64,000 nt of DNA. Origin: Anaerolineae bacterium. Its GTDB lineage: Bacteria; Chloroflexota; Anaerolineae; Aggregatilineales; UBA2796. Made by a program: the position numbers and the translations under genes. Position 1 is the first letter of the stretch, and every line of letters starts with the position of its first letter. Below, in pieces: positions 32,673-42,871 of the stretch. Below the pieces are notes generated by a model. The model was not told the DNA's origin and made no database searches. It was given only the letters and a program-made list of their open reading frames with translations. Location of the stretch: contig JAHBVK010000015.1 in the NCBI GenBank assembly GCA_019637555.1, positions 49,507 through 113,506 on the forward strand, in the 5' to 3' direction.

Positions 32673-34769
32673 ATGGAAGTGCAAGCAAAAGCAGCCCCTC
32701 TATTCGAGGGCAAGATCATACAACGCGCGATTGTGGACGCTTTTCGGAAGCTCGATCCGCGTCAGCAGGTTAAAAATCCGGTGATGCTGGTCGTGGCGGT
32801 TGGTGCCGTGCTCTCTACGATCACGGTGGTCCGCGAGGTATTGGCAGGTACGCCATCCGGCTTCAACATCCAGATCGCCCTGTGGTTGTGGTTCACCGTG
32901 CTATTCGCCAATTTCGCGGAAGCGATGGCAGAAGGACGTGGCAAGGCGCAGGCGGATGCGCTACGCAAGACGCGCACGCAGACGATGGCACGGCGTTTGG
33001 TGAACGGTCATGAGGAGAAGGTCGCTGCGCCGGACTTAAAGAAGGGCGATCTGGTGGTTTGCGAGACTGGCGATGTGATCCCCGGCGACGGCGATGTGAT
33101 CGAAGGCATTGCGACTGTAGATGAATCTGCTATTACAGGAGAGTCTGCGCCCGTGGTACGCGAAAGCGGCGGTGATCGCAGCGCGGTGACCGGCGGAACA
33201 AAAGTAATCAGTGACCGGATCGTGGTCAAGATCACCACAGAAGCGGGTAGCACGTTCTTAGATCGCATGATCGCGCTGGTGGAAGGCGCGAAACGCCAGA
33301 AGACGCCTAACGAGATCGCGCTGACGATTCTGCTCTCGGCGCTGACGATCATCTTCCTACTGGCAGTGGCGACGCTGCCCTCTTTCGCAGCATTCAACGA
33401 AAATGCGGCGGGGCAAACTGGCGCATCTACTGTGACCGTGCCAGTGTTAGTGGCGCTGCTGGTGTGTTTGATCCCTACAACGATTGGCGGACTATTGAGC
33501 GCCATCGGCATCAGCGGCATGGATCGCTTGATCCGGCGGAATGTACTGGCGACAAGTGGTCGCGCCGTCGAAGCGGCAGGTGATATTGATGTTCTGCTGC
33601 TCGATAAGACGGGAACGATCACGCTGGGCAACCGGATGGCAGCAGCGTTTATCCCTGCGCCGGAGTTCACAGAGCAGGAATTGGCGGATGCGGCGCAGCT
33701 CGCTTCGCTGGCAGACGAGACTCCGGAAGGTCGCTCGATAGTAGTGCTGGCGAAAGAGAAGTTCAATATCCGTGGACGCGAAGTCGCAGACAATAATGCG
33801 CAGTTCATCCCTTTCACCGCGCAGACACGGATGAGCGGTGTGGACCTGACGCGGGTGGATGGACAACCTGCACGCAGCATACGCAAGGGTGCCGCGGACG
33901 CGGTACAGAAGTATATAGAGCAGTTAGGTGGTCAATTCCCCCAGCCAGTGCGCCAATCGGTGGATCACATCGCGCGGCAGGGCGGCACCCCGTTAGTCGT
34001 GTCTGATGGACGCGAGGTGATGGGTGTGGTGCATCTGAAAGATGTGGTTAAGGGTGGGATCAAGGAACGCTTCGCGCAGTTACGCACGATGGGAATCCGC
34101 ACCGTGATGATCACGGGCGATAACCCGCTGACAGCGGCGGCAATCGCAGCGGAGTCGGGCGTAGATGACTTCATGGCACAAGCGACGCCGGAAACGAAGT
34201 TGAAGCGAATCCGCGAGGAGCAGATCGGCGGGCATCTGGTGGCGATGACGGGCGACGGCACAAACGACGCTCCGGCACTGGCGCAGGCGGATGTCGGTGT
34301 GGCGATGAACACGGGTACGCAAGCGGCACGTGAAGCGGGTAACATGGTCGATCTGGATAGCAACCCGACCAAGCTGATCGAGATTGTGGAGATCGGTAAG
34401 CAGTTGTTGATGACTCGTGGCGCGCTAACGACTTTCAGCATCGCTAACGATGTCGCCAAGTACTTTGCTATCGTGCCCGCGCTGTTCGGATCGCTGTACG
34501 CGCTGCCGGGAGAAGCCGGTCCGCTATCGGCGTTGAATATCATGGGCTTGTCGTCGCCACAAAGCGCGATCTTGAGCGCAGTGATCTTCAATGCATTAAT
34601 CATCATTGCGTTGATCCCGCTGGCGCTGCGAGGCGTAGCTTACCGTCCGATGGGCGCTGCCGCCGTACTGCAACGTAATCTACTGATCTATGGCGTGGGC
34701 GGCATCATCATTCCTTTCATCGGGATCAAGATCATCGACATTATCATCACGGCGCTGCGGTTAGCGTAG
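32673..34769 (+). CDS. kdpB: KdpB, P-type ATPase subunit
   Basis: 698 aa from the ATG at 32673; an upstream extension of 21 residues overlaps the hairpin region and is not KdpB-like. DKTGTIT carries the phosphorylated Asp and TGESAPV is the actuator loop. [18 protein letters not shown] is the hinge motif. [20 protein letters not shown] is the ion-path helix. Length is near E. coli KdpB (682 aa). It powers high-affinity K+ uptake. Confidence 0.97.
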   Translation: MEVQAKAAPLFEGKIIQRAIVDAFRKLDPRQQVKNPVMLVVAVGAVLSTITVVREVLAGTPSGFNIQIALWLWFTVLFANFAEAMAEGRGKAQADALRKTRTQTMARRLVNGHEEKVAAPDLKKGDLVVCETGDVIPGDGDVIEGIATVDESAITGESAPVVRESGGDRSAVTGGTKVISDRIVVKITTEAGSTFLDRMIALVEGAKRQKTPNEIALTILLSALTIIFLLAVATLPSFAAFNENAAGQTGASTVTVPVLVALLVCLIPTTIGGLLSAIGISGMDRLIRRNVLATSGRAVEAAGDIDVLLLDKTGTITLGNRMAAAFIPAPEFTEQELADAAQLASLADETPEGRSIVVLAKEKFNIRGREVADNNAQFIPFTAQTRMSGVDLTRVDGQPARSIRKGAADAVQKYIEQLGGQFPQPVRQSVDHIARQGGTPLVVSDGREVMGVVHLKDVVKGGIKERFAQLRTMGIRTVMITGDNPLTAAAIAAESGVDDFMAQATPETKLKRIREEQIGGHLVAMTGDGTNDAPALAQADVGVAMNTGTQAAREAGNMVDLDSNPTKLIEIVEIGKQLLMTRGALTTFSIANDVAKYFAIVPALFGSLYALPGEAGPLSALNIMGLSSPQSAILSAVIFNALIIIALIPLALRGVAYRPMGAAAVLQRNLLIYGVGGIIIPFIGIKIIDIIITALRLA

Positions 34770-34794
34770 CTCTGGATGTGGGAGAAGTTGAACT

Positions 34795-35364
34795 ATGAAA
34801 ACAATACTTCAAGCGCTGCGGATGCTGGTCGTGATGACGGTGATCACAGGCATTTTGTATCCGGTGGTGATGACCGTAGCGGCTGGTGTACTGTTTCCGG
34901 ATCAGGCGAACGGCAGTTTGATCAGCAAAGACGGCGTAGTGATCGGATCGGCATTGATCGGGCAGGATTTCAGCAGTGATCGCTATTTCTGGGGTCGCCC
35001 ATCGGCGATCAGTTACAACCCGATGCCGAGCAGCGGAAGCAATCAAGGACCGACCAATGCGGCGCTGCAATCTGCGGTGCAAGAACGCGCAGCTAACATC
35101 CGCGCGGCAAACGGTCTTGCTGATGACGCGGTGATCCCTGTCGATCTACTGTTTGCGTCTGCCAGCGGACTCGATCCGCAGATCAGTCCTGAAGCAGCAA
35201 CGCTGCAAATTGATCGGGTGGTAACGGCGCGGGGATTCAACGCGGAGCAGAAGGCGCAGGTGCAGGCGCTGGTAGCACAGTTCACAGAGAATTCGCAGTT
35301 CGGCATTCTGGGACAACCGCGTGTGAACGTGCTATTGCTGAACATCGCGTTGGACAACATGTAA
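34795..35364 (+). CDS. kdpC: KdpC, chaperone-like subunit
   Basis: 189 aa with one N-terminal membrane helix and a periplasmic/extracytoplasmic domain. Family marks: GILYPVVMT, ANGSLI, SALIGQDFSSDRYFWGRPSA and SASGLDPQISPEAA. GGGAGAAG precedes the ATG. KdpC increases ATP affinity of the complex. It is 25 bases after kdpB. Confidence 0.96.
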   Translation: MKTILQALRMLVVMTVITGILYPVVMTVAAGVLFPDQANGSLISKDGVVIGSALIGQDFSSDRYFWGRPSAISYNPMPSSGSNQGPTNAALQSAVQERAANIRAANGLADDAVIPVDLLFASASGLDPQISPEAATLQIDRVVTARGFNAEQKAQVQALVAQFTENSQFGILGQPRVNVLLLNIALDNM

Positions 35365-35398
35365 CGGGAAAGCAGCACTATAATTTGAGGAGCAACGA

Positions 35399-35476
35399 GT
35401 GATGAGTTGGCGTAGTGTGGAGACGCTCATTGTGCGGCTGTTAAGGTGGGGTGAATCGAACGGGCAGTATGGGTGA
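35399..35476 (+). CDS. Possible 25-codon frame overlapping the kdpD start
   Basis: GTG-ATG followed by SWRSVETLIVRLLRWGES and NGQYG, with GAGGAG 6 bases upstream, a better ribosome site than that of kdpD itself. It is in a different frame and ends 26 bases inside kdpD. A TATAAT (35379-35384) stands before it, but with no good -35. It may couple or tune kdpD translation; it could also be chance. Confidence 0.3.
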   Translation: MMSWRSVETLIVRLLRWGESNGQYG

Positions 35477-38171
35477 AACCAAAGATCATCGACCTGATCC
35501 TGATGCGCTGCTCTCCGCAATTCAGAAAGAGGAGCGGAAAGCGCAGCAGGGTAAATTGAAAATCTTCTTCGGCATGGCGGCAGGTGTTGGCAAAACCTAC
35601 GCCATGCTGGAGTCTGCAAGCGGACTGCTGGTTGATGGCGTTGATATAGTCGTTGGTTATGTGGAGACCCATGGACGCGCGGAAACAGAAGCACTGCTCA
35701 AGGGCTTAGAGATCATCCCACGCAAGCAGATTGAGTATCGTGGCACGTTGATCGAAGAGATGGACATTGACGCCATCCTCGCTCGCAAGCCAACGATTGT
35801 ACTGGTGGACGAACTAGCACATACCAACGCACCGGGATCGCGGCATCCGAAGCGCTATCAGGATGTGCGCGAACTGCTGGATGCAGGGATCAACGTTTAT
35901 ACCACTGTGAATGTGCAGCACGTGGAAAGCCGTACCGATGCGGTGCGCCAGATCACAGGTGTGGAAATCCGCGAAACCGTACCTGATTCGATCATCGAAA
36001 ACGCCGACGAGATCGAGTTGATCGACCTCGCGCCGGAAGAACTACTCAAGCGCCTCGCTGAGGGCAAGGTGTATACACCAGATCGGGCGCAACTGGCGAT
36101 CCAAAAATTCTTCCGCAAAGGCAACCTGACTGCGCTGCGAGAGATGTCGCTGCGTTTGACCGCCGAACGCGTAGATCATCAATTGCAGGACTACATGGAG
36201 GCGAAGCAGATCGCCGGTCCGTGGAAGTCTGGCGAACGGTTGATGGTTGCCGTGAGCAGCAGTCCGCTTTCGGAGCGTTTGGTACGCTGGACTCGACGCA
36301 TGGCGTACAACCTTGAAGCGCCATGGCTGGCGGTGCATGTAGAAACTGAAAAACCGTTGACCGCCACGCAGAAAGCACAACTCAACCGCAACTTGTCGCT
36401 GGCGCGTGAGTTAGGCGGCGAGGTGATCATCATCAGCGGCAGCGATCTAGTGGCGACAATGCTGCACGTCGCACATACGCGGAACGTGACACAAGTGGTG
36501 GTGGGCAAGCCAGCAAGAGGTGCCGTACAGGAGTTATTCAGCGGCGGATCAGCGGTAAACCGGCTGGTGCGGCACAGCGGTGAGATCGATGTGTATGTGG
36601 TGACGGGCGATGAGTCGGAAAGTTCTGAACGCCCGCTTAACCCTGTACCTGTGCCACAAATCACCTCCAGCGCCAAGCAGTATCTCATGGCGGCGGGCAT
36701 CGTGGTTATCGCGACAATGCTTGGACTGCTGCTGCTTGAAATCGGCATTAGCTATCAGGCGATTGCGCTGATCCTGTTGTTCGCCATCCTCGTGTTGGGC
36801 TTGTTCTTAGGGCGCGGTCCGGTGCTGCTAGCGGCGACGTTAAGCGCCGTGATGTGGAATTTCCTGTTCATTCCTCCGCGCTTCACTTATCAGATTTCGC
36901 AGTTGGAAGATGTGCTGCTGTTCGTCATGTACTTTCTGATCGCCATCGTGACGGGCAATCTGACCTACCGCGTGCGCAGTCAGGAACGGGCAGTTCGATT
37001 GCGTGAATCGCGCACCGATGCGCTATATCGGTTGGCGCACGAGATCGCCAGCACGGTGACGATGGAAGACGTGTTTCGGGTAGCCGTGGAGCAGATCGGG
37101 CAGGTCTTCGATGCGGATGTGGCGATCCTGCTGACGCAGGCAAGCGGACAACTGGCATCCGAGGTGCACCCTGCCAGCACCTATCTATTGGATGAGAAAG
37201 AACGCAGCGTGGCGACTTGGGCATTCGATAACCGCAAACCCGCGGGACGATTTACGGATACACTGCCGCTGGCGAAGGGGCGCTATATTCCGTTGATTAC
37301 GTCGGGCGGAGTATTTGGTGTGATGGGCGTCGCACTGCGTGGCAAAGGGATACTGCAACCGGATCAGGAAACGCTGCTGGAGACATTCGTGAATCAGGTG
37401 TCGCTGGTGGTGGAGCGCGAACTGCTGGATGAAGCAGCCAAACGCGCCAATGTGCTCGAAGAATCTGAGCGGTTGTATGCCACGCTGTTGAACTCGATCT
37501 CTCATGAGCTGCGGACGCCGCTAGCGGTAATCACGGGCGCGACGACCAGCATGATCGATCCGAATGTAAGCAATGATCCTGAAAAGCGGCAGGTCTTGAT
37601 CCATAACCTTCAGGATGCGGCGGTGCGGTTGAATCGGCTGGTCGAAAATTTGCTGGACATGACGCGGCTGGAGTCTGGGCGGATGCGCTTAAACCTAGAG
37701 TGGTGCGACATCACCGACCTGATCAATGTGAGTCTGAGCCGCGCACAGAAAAATTTGGCGGAGCATCGGGTAGACGTAAAAATCGCTTCTGGACTGCCGC
37801 TAATCCGCATTGATTTCGTATTGATGGAGCAAGTGCTGCTCAATCTGTTGTATAACGCTGCCGCTTATACGCCAAAAGGCAGCAAGATCGAGGTGAGCGC
37901 ACACGTTGAGGGCAAAACGATGATTTTACTTGTGGAGGATAACGGTCCGGGATTGAGCAGTATGGACGTTGAACGTGTATTTGATAAGTTTTATCGCGGC
38001 GCAGGCGTAGCAGCCGGAGGAACCGGATTGGGGTTATCCATCGCGCGGGGCTTAGTGGAAGCACATGGCGGGACGATCCGCGCTGGTAACAAACCCGAAG
38101 GAGGTGCGATGTTCACGATTCGCCTGCCGATTACTGATGCCCCGCCTGTGCCAAAGGAAGCGGAATTATGA
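35451..38171 (+). CDS. kdpD: KdpD sensor histidine kinase
   Basis: 906 aa (E. coli 894). Order: KdpD domain with Walker A FFGMAAGVGKTYAML (about 38-52) and VDELAHTN, a universal-stress-like domain (about 255-380), four membrane helices (about 405-500), GAF-like domain, HisKA with His in SISHELRTPL, and HATPase_c (DNGPGLS, GTGLGLS). Senses K+ limitation and phosphorylates KdpE. The start is GTG with AAGG 4 bases before; an ATG six codons on lacks a ribosome site. It overlaps kdpE by ATGA. Confidence 0.96.
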   Translation: MNRTGSMGETKDHRPDPDALLSAIQKEERKAQQGKLKIFFGMAAGVGKTYAMLESASGLLVDGVDIVVGYVETHGRAETEALLKGLEIIPRKQIEYRGTLIEEMDIDAILARKPTIVLVDELAHTNAPGSRHPKRYQDVRELLDAGINVYTTVNVQHVESRTDAVRQITGVEIRETVPDSIIENADEIELIDLAPEELLKRLAEGKVYTPDRAQLAIQKFFRKGNLTALREMSLRLTAERVDHQLQDYMEAKQIAGPWKSGERLMVAVSSSPLSERLVRWTRRMAYNLEAPWLAVHVETEKPLTATQKAQLNRNLSLARELGGEVIIISGSDLVATMLHVAHTRNVTQVVVGKPARGAVQELFSGGSAVNRLVRHSGEIDVYVVTGDESESSERPLNPVPVPQITSSAKQYLMAAGIVVIATMLGLLLLEIGISYQAIALILLFAILVLGLFLGRGPVLLAATLSAVMWNFLFIPPRFTYQISQLEDVLLFVMYFLIAIVTGNLTYRVRSQERAVRLRESRTDALYRLAHEIASTVTMEDVFRVAVEQIGQVFDADVAILLTQASGQLASEVHPASTYLLDEKERSVATWAFDNRKPAGRFTDTLPLAKGRYIPLITSGGVFGVMGVALRGKGILQPDQETLLETFVNQVSLVVERELLDEAAKRANVLEESERLYATLLNSISHELRTPLAVITGATTSMIDPNVSNDPEKRQVLIHNLQDAAVRLNRLVENLLDMTRLESGRMRLNLEWCDITDLINVSLSRAQKNLAEHRVDVKIASGLPLIRIDFVLMEQVLLNLLYNAAAYTPKGSKIEVSAHVEGKTMILLVEDNGPGLSSMDVERVFDKFYRGAGVAAGGTGLGLSIARGLVEAHGGTIRAGNKPEGGAMFTIRLPITDAPPVPKEAEL

Positions 38172-38869
38172 CGGAAACCAGTGGAAAGTTCGTCGTCTTG
38201 ATTGTTGATGATGAGGTGCAAATTCGCCGTTTTCTAAAGATCAGTCTGGAGGCGAATGGCTACCATGTTTATGAAGCCAGCACTGGACAGGAGGCAACGA
38301 CGGAGGCGGCGACACTGCGCCCCGATCTGATGATCCTTGACTTGCAACTGCCGGATATGACGGGCTTACAAGTATTACAGCGTCTACGTGAGTGGAGCAA
38401 AATGCCGGTGATCATTCTTTCCGTGCGAGATCAAGACGCGGACAAGATCGCGGCGCTAGATGCCGGGGCGGATGATTATCTGACCAAGCCATTTAGCGTG
38501 GGCGAGTTGTTGGCACGCATCCGCGTGACGCAGCGACATATTCAGCCGCGAGAAGATTCAGCCGTGTTTCAGTCACACGGGTTATCCGTCGACCTGACAC
38601 GGCGATTAGTGTCGGTGAACAGTCAGCAGGTTAAATTGACGCCTACAGAGTACGCCTTAATGCGCTTGCTGATCCAACATGCAGGACGGGTGATGACCCA
38701 TCGTCAGATTTTGCGTGAAGTGTGGGGACCAGAATACGTCGATGAGACGCACTATCTGCGCGTATATATTGCCCAATTGCGGCAAAAACTGGAAAGCGAC
38801 CCAACACGCCCTGAAATCATCGTCACGGAGCCGGGCGTAGGTTACCGGTTATTGTTGGATCAGGAATAG
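38168..38869 (+). CDS. kdpE: KdpE response regulator
   Basis: 233 aa. Receiver domain with phospho-acceptor Asp58 (MILDLQLPD), acidic pocket VDDE and Lys in YLTKPF. The OmpR-type winged helix follows (LTPTEYALMRLL, GPEYVDETHYLRVYI). It activates kdp in response to KdpD. Its ATGA overlap with kdpD indicates coupled translation. A gene in the opposite direction ends 25 bases after it, with no clear terminator between. Confidence 0.96.
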   Translation: MTETSGKFVVLIVDDEVQIRRFLKISLEANGYHVYEASTGQEATTEAATLRPDLMILDLQLPDMTGLQVLQRLREWSKMPVIILSVRDQDADKIAALDAGADDYLTKPFSVGELLARIRVTQRHIQPREDSAVFQSHGLSVDLTRRLVSVNSQQVKLTPTEYALMRLLIQHAGRVMTHRQILREVWGPEYVDETHYLRVYIAQLRQKLESDPTRPEIIVTEPGVGYRLLLDQE

Positions 38870-38894
38870 TCTGGATCGCTGCATTGCTACTGAA

Positions 38895-39596
38895 TTACTG
38901 CTGTGGGAAGGCGATCCTGACCACTTTGCTGAGTAGGCGTGGCGAACTCCACTGAACGGGCGTGCCAGCATCATCAGGAAGATCCAAAAGTGCGAAGGGC
39001 GTGAACCCGGCTTGCCACTGCCCGATGGGCGCGACACGACTTAGGGGTGTGCCATTTTGCAGGAGCATAGCACAGACGGTATTGCTCTCGATATTGGCGA
39101 CGATGACGTAAAAATCTGCGCTGCCACCAGCGATTAAAGGCACACCCAAAATCGAGTAAATGGCGCGATTCTCCGCCTGCTCATCACGCTCGTAATCTTC
39201 CGTCGCAGCGATCCGCCGGGCGGAAAAAGCGTGAGTGGTGCCATCATTTGCGTGATAGCTGCCCTGCAATGTTAAGTCAGTGGTCGTGGTGATAATTTGC
39301 GCGGTTAACGTTGTACTAGAAAGTTGTGCACCACCGTCGCTGACTAGCCCATCACGTATCCAAGTGTTTAGCGAGCGCCACTGATCCGCATTGTCAGTAC
39401 AGACGGCTGCGCGAAAACGAGTGGCGCTGACCAGCAAACCGATTAAAGTTGACGAGTTGTCTAAAGTCCCCACATAGAAGGTGATTGCTTCGCCAGCAAC
39501 TGGCGTTGGGGTCAGTGTTGGCGCTTCAGCACTACAACTAATGAGCGAGAGCGTGAGGAGCAACCACAAGCTGACCCGCTGCAGCTCTCGCCTCAT
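38895..39596 (-). CDS. Putative lipoprotein of unknown function
   Basis: 233 aa. N-terminal signal with lipobox LISC (Cys21), then a Thr/Pro linker (TLTPTPVAG) and an exported domain of about 190 residues that is not recognised. It includes the segments FYVGTLDNSSTLIGLLVSA and YDERDEQAEN-like charged parts. The start overlaps the AMMECR1 gene stop by 4 bases, so it is the last gene of a leftward operon. Function unknown. Confidence 0.7.
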   Translation of the reverse strand: MRRELQRVSLWLLLTLSLISCSAEAPTLTPTPVAGEAITFYVGTLDNSSTLIGLLVSATRFRAAVCTDNADQWRSLNTWIRDGLVSDGGAQLSSTTLTAQIITTTTDLTLQGSYHANDGTTHAFSARRIAATEDYERDEQAENRAIYSILGVPLIAGGSADFYVIVANIESNTVCAMLLQNGTPLSRVAPIGQWQAGFTPFALLDLPDDAGTPVQWSSPRLLSKVVRIAFPQQ

Positions 39597-40186
39597 CGGG
39601 TTTCCTCAAAGCTGAACGATTGGTAGGTGTAGACATTGAGTTTGACCATGCGCCACAACTCTCCTGCCTGTCCCATTTTGCGCGTCAACATGGTCAGAAA
39701 ATTCTCTGGATCGGGTATCGACTCCCAAACTTGTGGCAGATAGGTGGCACGCTGAGTGCCATATTGCAGCAGCACGCCATCTATGCCCGGACGCAGTAAT
39801 TGAGGCAGATCTTCAGTGCGTTCATAGTCCAGAGGCATGGGAACACTTAACACTGAGAGTTCAATCAGGAGCAGTGGCGCTTCTTCAGCGGTGACGGGAT
39901 GGAAGCGCGGATCATCCAAAGCTGTACGTTCAGTAGAGACGCTGACCTCAATCGCCAGTGGCTGCCGCGCAATCACCGTCCCCGTGCAGCCGCGCAATTG
40001 ATGATCTCGGCGCAAAGTGACGAAACAGGCACGTTGTTCGACAATGTGCGAAGGCAGCATATTGAGATCAAGCGTGGGGCGGCGTTCGCCCGCTGTGACG
40101 GCGTTCAAGGTTTGCCGTGCGATGCCAAGCAGTATGCCCTGCTCCTCAGCGGAGTAAGTAGTGCCGGATTCGTCACTGTCGCTCAT
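39593..40186 (-). CDS. AMMECR1-domain protein
   Basis: 197 aa, the full AMMECR1 domain. LRGCTGTV carries the invariant LRGC-G motif, preceded by ACFVTLRRD; DDPRFHPVTAEE and ENFLTMLTRKMGQ are also typical. The family is found from bacteria to human; in bacteria it often joins Memo-like and radical SAM (AmmeMemoRadiSam) proteins. Those partners are not seen here. A one-base junction with the flavin reductase gene suggests a shared transcript. Confidence 0.9.
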   Translation of the reverse strand: MSDSDESGTTYSAEEQGILLGIARQTLNAVTAGERRPTLDLNMLPSHIVEQRACFVTLRRDHQLRGCTGTVIARQPLAIEVSVSTERTALDDPRFHPVTAEEAPLLLIELSVLSVPMPLDYERTEDLPQLLRPGIDGVLLQYGTQRATYLPQVWESIPDPENFLTMLTRKMGQAGELWRMVKLNVYTYQSFSFEETR

Positions 40187-40701
40187 CAGGTCTGGTCTGG
40201 CAACTCCACAGGCGTCAACAACTGATAACTCCGATTATAGTATACAAGTGGTGGATTCTCTGCATTAGACTTGGCGTATACCACCTCGGCAATGAACACC
40301 GTGTGGGTAGCGGTGTCGTGCGTGGCAATCACACGGCAATCGAGCCAGCCAAGTGCACCAACAATCAGTGGTGCACCTGTCTCCGCAGTAGCTAAGTCCA
40401 AGCCTTCAAAACGCTCATCGTGTTCGAGATGCAGCGGATCAAAGCCAGCGAAGCGATTGGAGATCACCTCTTGCCCGACTCCTAACAAGGAAACAGCATA
40501 AGCGCGGGACTCCATTACGATATCGTGTGTGAACGTGGTTTTGTTCAGACAAACGAGCACGGTTGGGGGTTCCAGCGAGACGGACGTAAAACTGCTAACG
40601 GTCATACCGCCGCGCTTCTCACCTGACACGGAAGTGACGATGGTGACGCCAGTTACCCACTGGCGCATGGTCATGCGCAGCGCATTCGGATCAAAAGTCA
40701 T
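40186..40701 (-). CDS. Flavin reductase-like FMN-binding protein
   Basis: 171 aa of the HpaC/ flavin reductase-like fold. TGVTIVTSVSGEKRGGMTVSSF near residue 17 and PPTVLVCLNKTT are the FMN-binding signatures; GWLDCRV and HTVFIAEVV follow. It passes reduced flavin to a monooxygenase, or acts as an FMN-binding oxidoreductase. No partner monooxygenase is adjacent. First of three tightly packed leftward genes. Confidence 0.9.
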   Translation of the reverse strand: MTFDPNALRMTMRQWVTGVTIVTSVSGEKRGGMTVSSFTSVSLEPPTVLVCLNKTTFTHDIVMESRAYAVSLLGVGQEVISNRFAGFDPLHLEHDERFEGLDLATAETGAPLIVGALGWLDCRVIATHDTATHTVFIAEVVYAKSNAENPPLVYYNRSYQLLTPVELPDQT

Positions 40702-40740
40702 TTCGTTTCTTCTTTGTTTCTCCTGCGCAGAGAAATTGTA

Positions 40741-41682
40741 TCAACGTCCTGCTACGACGCACATTCGCCCTGCTCGTCGCAGCGCGGCAGCGCTGAGGCT
40801 AAAAGGCAAGGCGGCAGCTAACGCGATTGGATTTTCCATATTGATGAGATGAGAGAGGGAAATCAAACGCCGATCTCGCTTTTGATCGCGCAGCCACGAC
40901 TCCGCGCTACCTACCCAATCGTTGGGTACAGGGCTGTAGGTAACTGCCAGCAAGCGCAAACCAGCCGCTTCTATCAAGCGCCGCATAGTGGCGGGCGTGA
41001 AGATGTAAAGATGACGGGGCGCGTCTAGCCCTCGCCAGTACGTGCCAGCGAGGTGTGCGTCCCATGACCGCGCGTTGGGTACCCAGAACATGGCACGACC
41101 ATCCGGCTTCAGTAAACCAGCGATTTGTCGTAACGTCGTCAGTGGATGGTGAACATGTTCCAGTGCATAGCGCATCAACACACGATCAAAAGAAGCTGAA
41201 GGCAGAAAATCCGCCTGATCATCAAGCACTCCCGTGCGAACATCTAAACTGCGTTGATCGCGTGCCGTTTGTGCCGCCGCCGGATTTGGTTCGATGCCCG
41301 TCACCACTGCGCCGTGTCGCGCCAGTTCCGCCAGTAGATCGCCCGTCCCGCAGCCGATCTCTAACACCGTGGGATGGGTGGATAACCCCCGCAGCAATCC
41401 TTTAGCTTCGCGCTGGCGCAGCCAAGCAATCAACTGCGATTTGATGCCGCCGGATTTCTTGAAGGCATGGTAATCGAGGTCGGGATAGTACGCGCCAATC
41501 CGGGCAATGGTAGGACGTGGTGAAAGGTAGATCAGTCCGCAGTTGTGGCAACGCAAAAAAGTCCAGTCACCGGAGGTGCCGTAGAGATGATCACGCGTGC
41601 GAATATGTATCGCTGCGTCTGTGCTTCCGCATAATTCGCAGGCGGCGACAGCTTCCAGTGAATCAAGTTCAGCGATGGGCAC
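40741..41682 (-). CDS. SAM methyltransferase with N-terminal zinc ribbon
   Basis: 313 aa, starting at GTG inside the GT4 gene (14-base overlap). Residues 15-50 hold CELC and CHNC pairs, a zinc ribbon found in methyltransferases of sugar and polysaccharide pathways. Motif I is VLEIGCGTGDLL, then GIEPNPAAAQTA and RYALEHVHHP. It is likely to methylate a glycan or nucleotide-sugar, because it is joined to GT4 and GT2 genes. Confidence 0.88.
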   Translation of the reverse strand: MPIAELDSLEAVAACELCGSTDAAIHIRTRDHLYGTSGDWTFLRCHNCGLIYLSPRPTIARIGAYYPDLDYHAFKKSGGIKSQLIAWLRQREAKGLLRGLSTHPTVLEIGCGTGDLLAELARHGAVVTGIEPNPAAAQTARDQRSLDVRTGVLDDQADFLPSASFDRVLMRYALEHVHHPLTTLRQIAGLLKPDGRAMFWVPNARSWDAHLAGTYWRGLDAPRHLYIFTPATMRRLIEAAGLRLLAVTYSPVPNDWVGSAESWLRDQKRDRRLISLSHLINMENPIALAAALPFSLSAAALRRAGRMCVVAGR

Positions 41683-42871
41683 GGCGAATCACATCCTCGT
41701 AGGCGACCAGCAAGCGGCGGGCGACTGCCAACCACGAATACTTATCCATAGCTAGTTGGCGTCCACGCTGCCCAAGCTGCGCGGCTTTTGTTGCGTCTGT
41801 TAGTGCTGCGAGCAATGCCTGTGCCAGCGCGCGAGGATTGGCAAGTTCGGCGTAGAAGGCGTTATCGCCCAGTATTTCTTTACTGGCGGGGCGTTCGTAA
41901 GCAACGACAGGCAACCCCATCGCCAGATAATTATAGATTTTACCGTCACCTTCGGTGGGAGAGATTTTCGGCGCAACAGCAAGATCGCCTAAGCGCAAAT
42001 ATTCGGGCAGCCGCTTGTAATTGATCTTGCCGGGGAAGGAACAGTACGCACCGATGCTCGTTGACGCGGCTTTAGCGCGGTAAAGATCTTCATCGGGAAA
42101 GCCCATGATCAGGAAATGGACGGCGGTGAAGTGGCAGTCTTCGATCAATAGTTTGATGGCATCCAGCAAACTATCGACACCCTGATAAGCCTTAAGCAAG
42201 CCGACAAACACGACGATCTTTTTACCAGCAGGCAGCTTGAGTTGATCGCGTAGTTCGGGTGAGGGCACAATGTCGGGACGAAATTCATCGGTATCGACGC
42301 CATCGTAGATATGGTAGATGCGCTCCGGAGGCACACGGAAATCGCGGATCGCCTCATCGATCATCTGCTGCGAAGGAGTGACGATGGTGGTCAAGTGGAG
42401 TGTCCAGCGTTCGATCCGCCGCAGCAACTTGTAGAACCAGCCTTTTGATCGGGCGTATTTGTGGGCGACGATCTCGCCGCTGAAACTGCCCTGCATATCG
42501 AAGATGAAAGGGATACCTGTTAGTTTGGAGAGCGAGGCAGCAATCCAGCAGCCATCCCAACCGTGGGCGTGGAGAAGATCAGGTTGAAAGCGTTTTATCT
42601 GACGCCACGAGAGAAAGAACAGCAGCACCATCAAGTAGAGTTTATGGTAGCTTGGTCCGGCATCCAGTTTGTTGTACCAGCCGATTTTGGCGATGCGGTG
42701 TGTAGTGATGTCGGGCATTTCGCGCCCGATGTGATAGGTGCATATCTCCACGCGATGTCCGAGATTTTGCAGCGCCCGCGCCTGTTCGTAAATGTGGACG
42801 TGGCTGCCGCGATCTACGAAGAAAGGGGTTGGTGCGATTGCCAGAATCCGATAGCTTTCCCCTGCGCTCAC
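41669..42871 (-). CDS. GT4-family glycosyltransferase
   Basis: 400 aa, GT-B fold. It begins YRILAIAPTPFFVDRGSHVH; the acceptor domain has LLHAHGWDGCW and the donor domain VFVGLLKAYQGVDSLLDA. SPTEGDGKIYNYLAMGLPVV holds the E-x7-E-like nucleotide-sugar site (EGDGKIYNYLAMG). The start GTG overlaps the GT2 stop. It makes surface glycan or glycolipid; acceptor unknown. Confidence 0.92.
   Translation of the reverse strand: MSAGESYRILAIAPTPFFVDRGSHVHIYEQARALQNLGHRVEICTYHIGREMPDITTHRIAKIGWYNKLDAGPSYHKLYLMVLLFFLSWRQIKRFQPDLLHAHGWDGCWIAASLSKLTGIPFIFDMQGSFSGEIVAHKYARSKGWFYKLLRRIERWTLHLTTIVTPSQQMIDEAIRDFRVPPERIYHIYDGVDTDEFRPDIVPSPELRDQLKLPAGKKIVVFVGLLKAYQGVDSLLDAIKLLIEDCHFTAVHFLIMGFPDEDLYRAKAASTSIGAYCSFPGKINYKRLPEYLRLGDLAVAPKISPTEGDGKIYNYLAMGLPVVAYERPASKEILGDNAFYAELANPRALAQALLAALTDATKAAQLGQRGRQLAMDKYSWLAVARRLLVAYEDVIRRAHR

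Noticed and set aside
33008..33886. Long minus-strand frames inside kdpB
   Set aside because: Shadows of the real gene; no ribosome sites and Ser/Pro-rich mirror composition.
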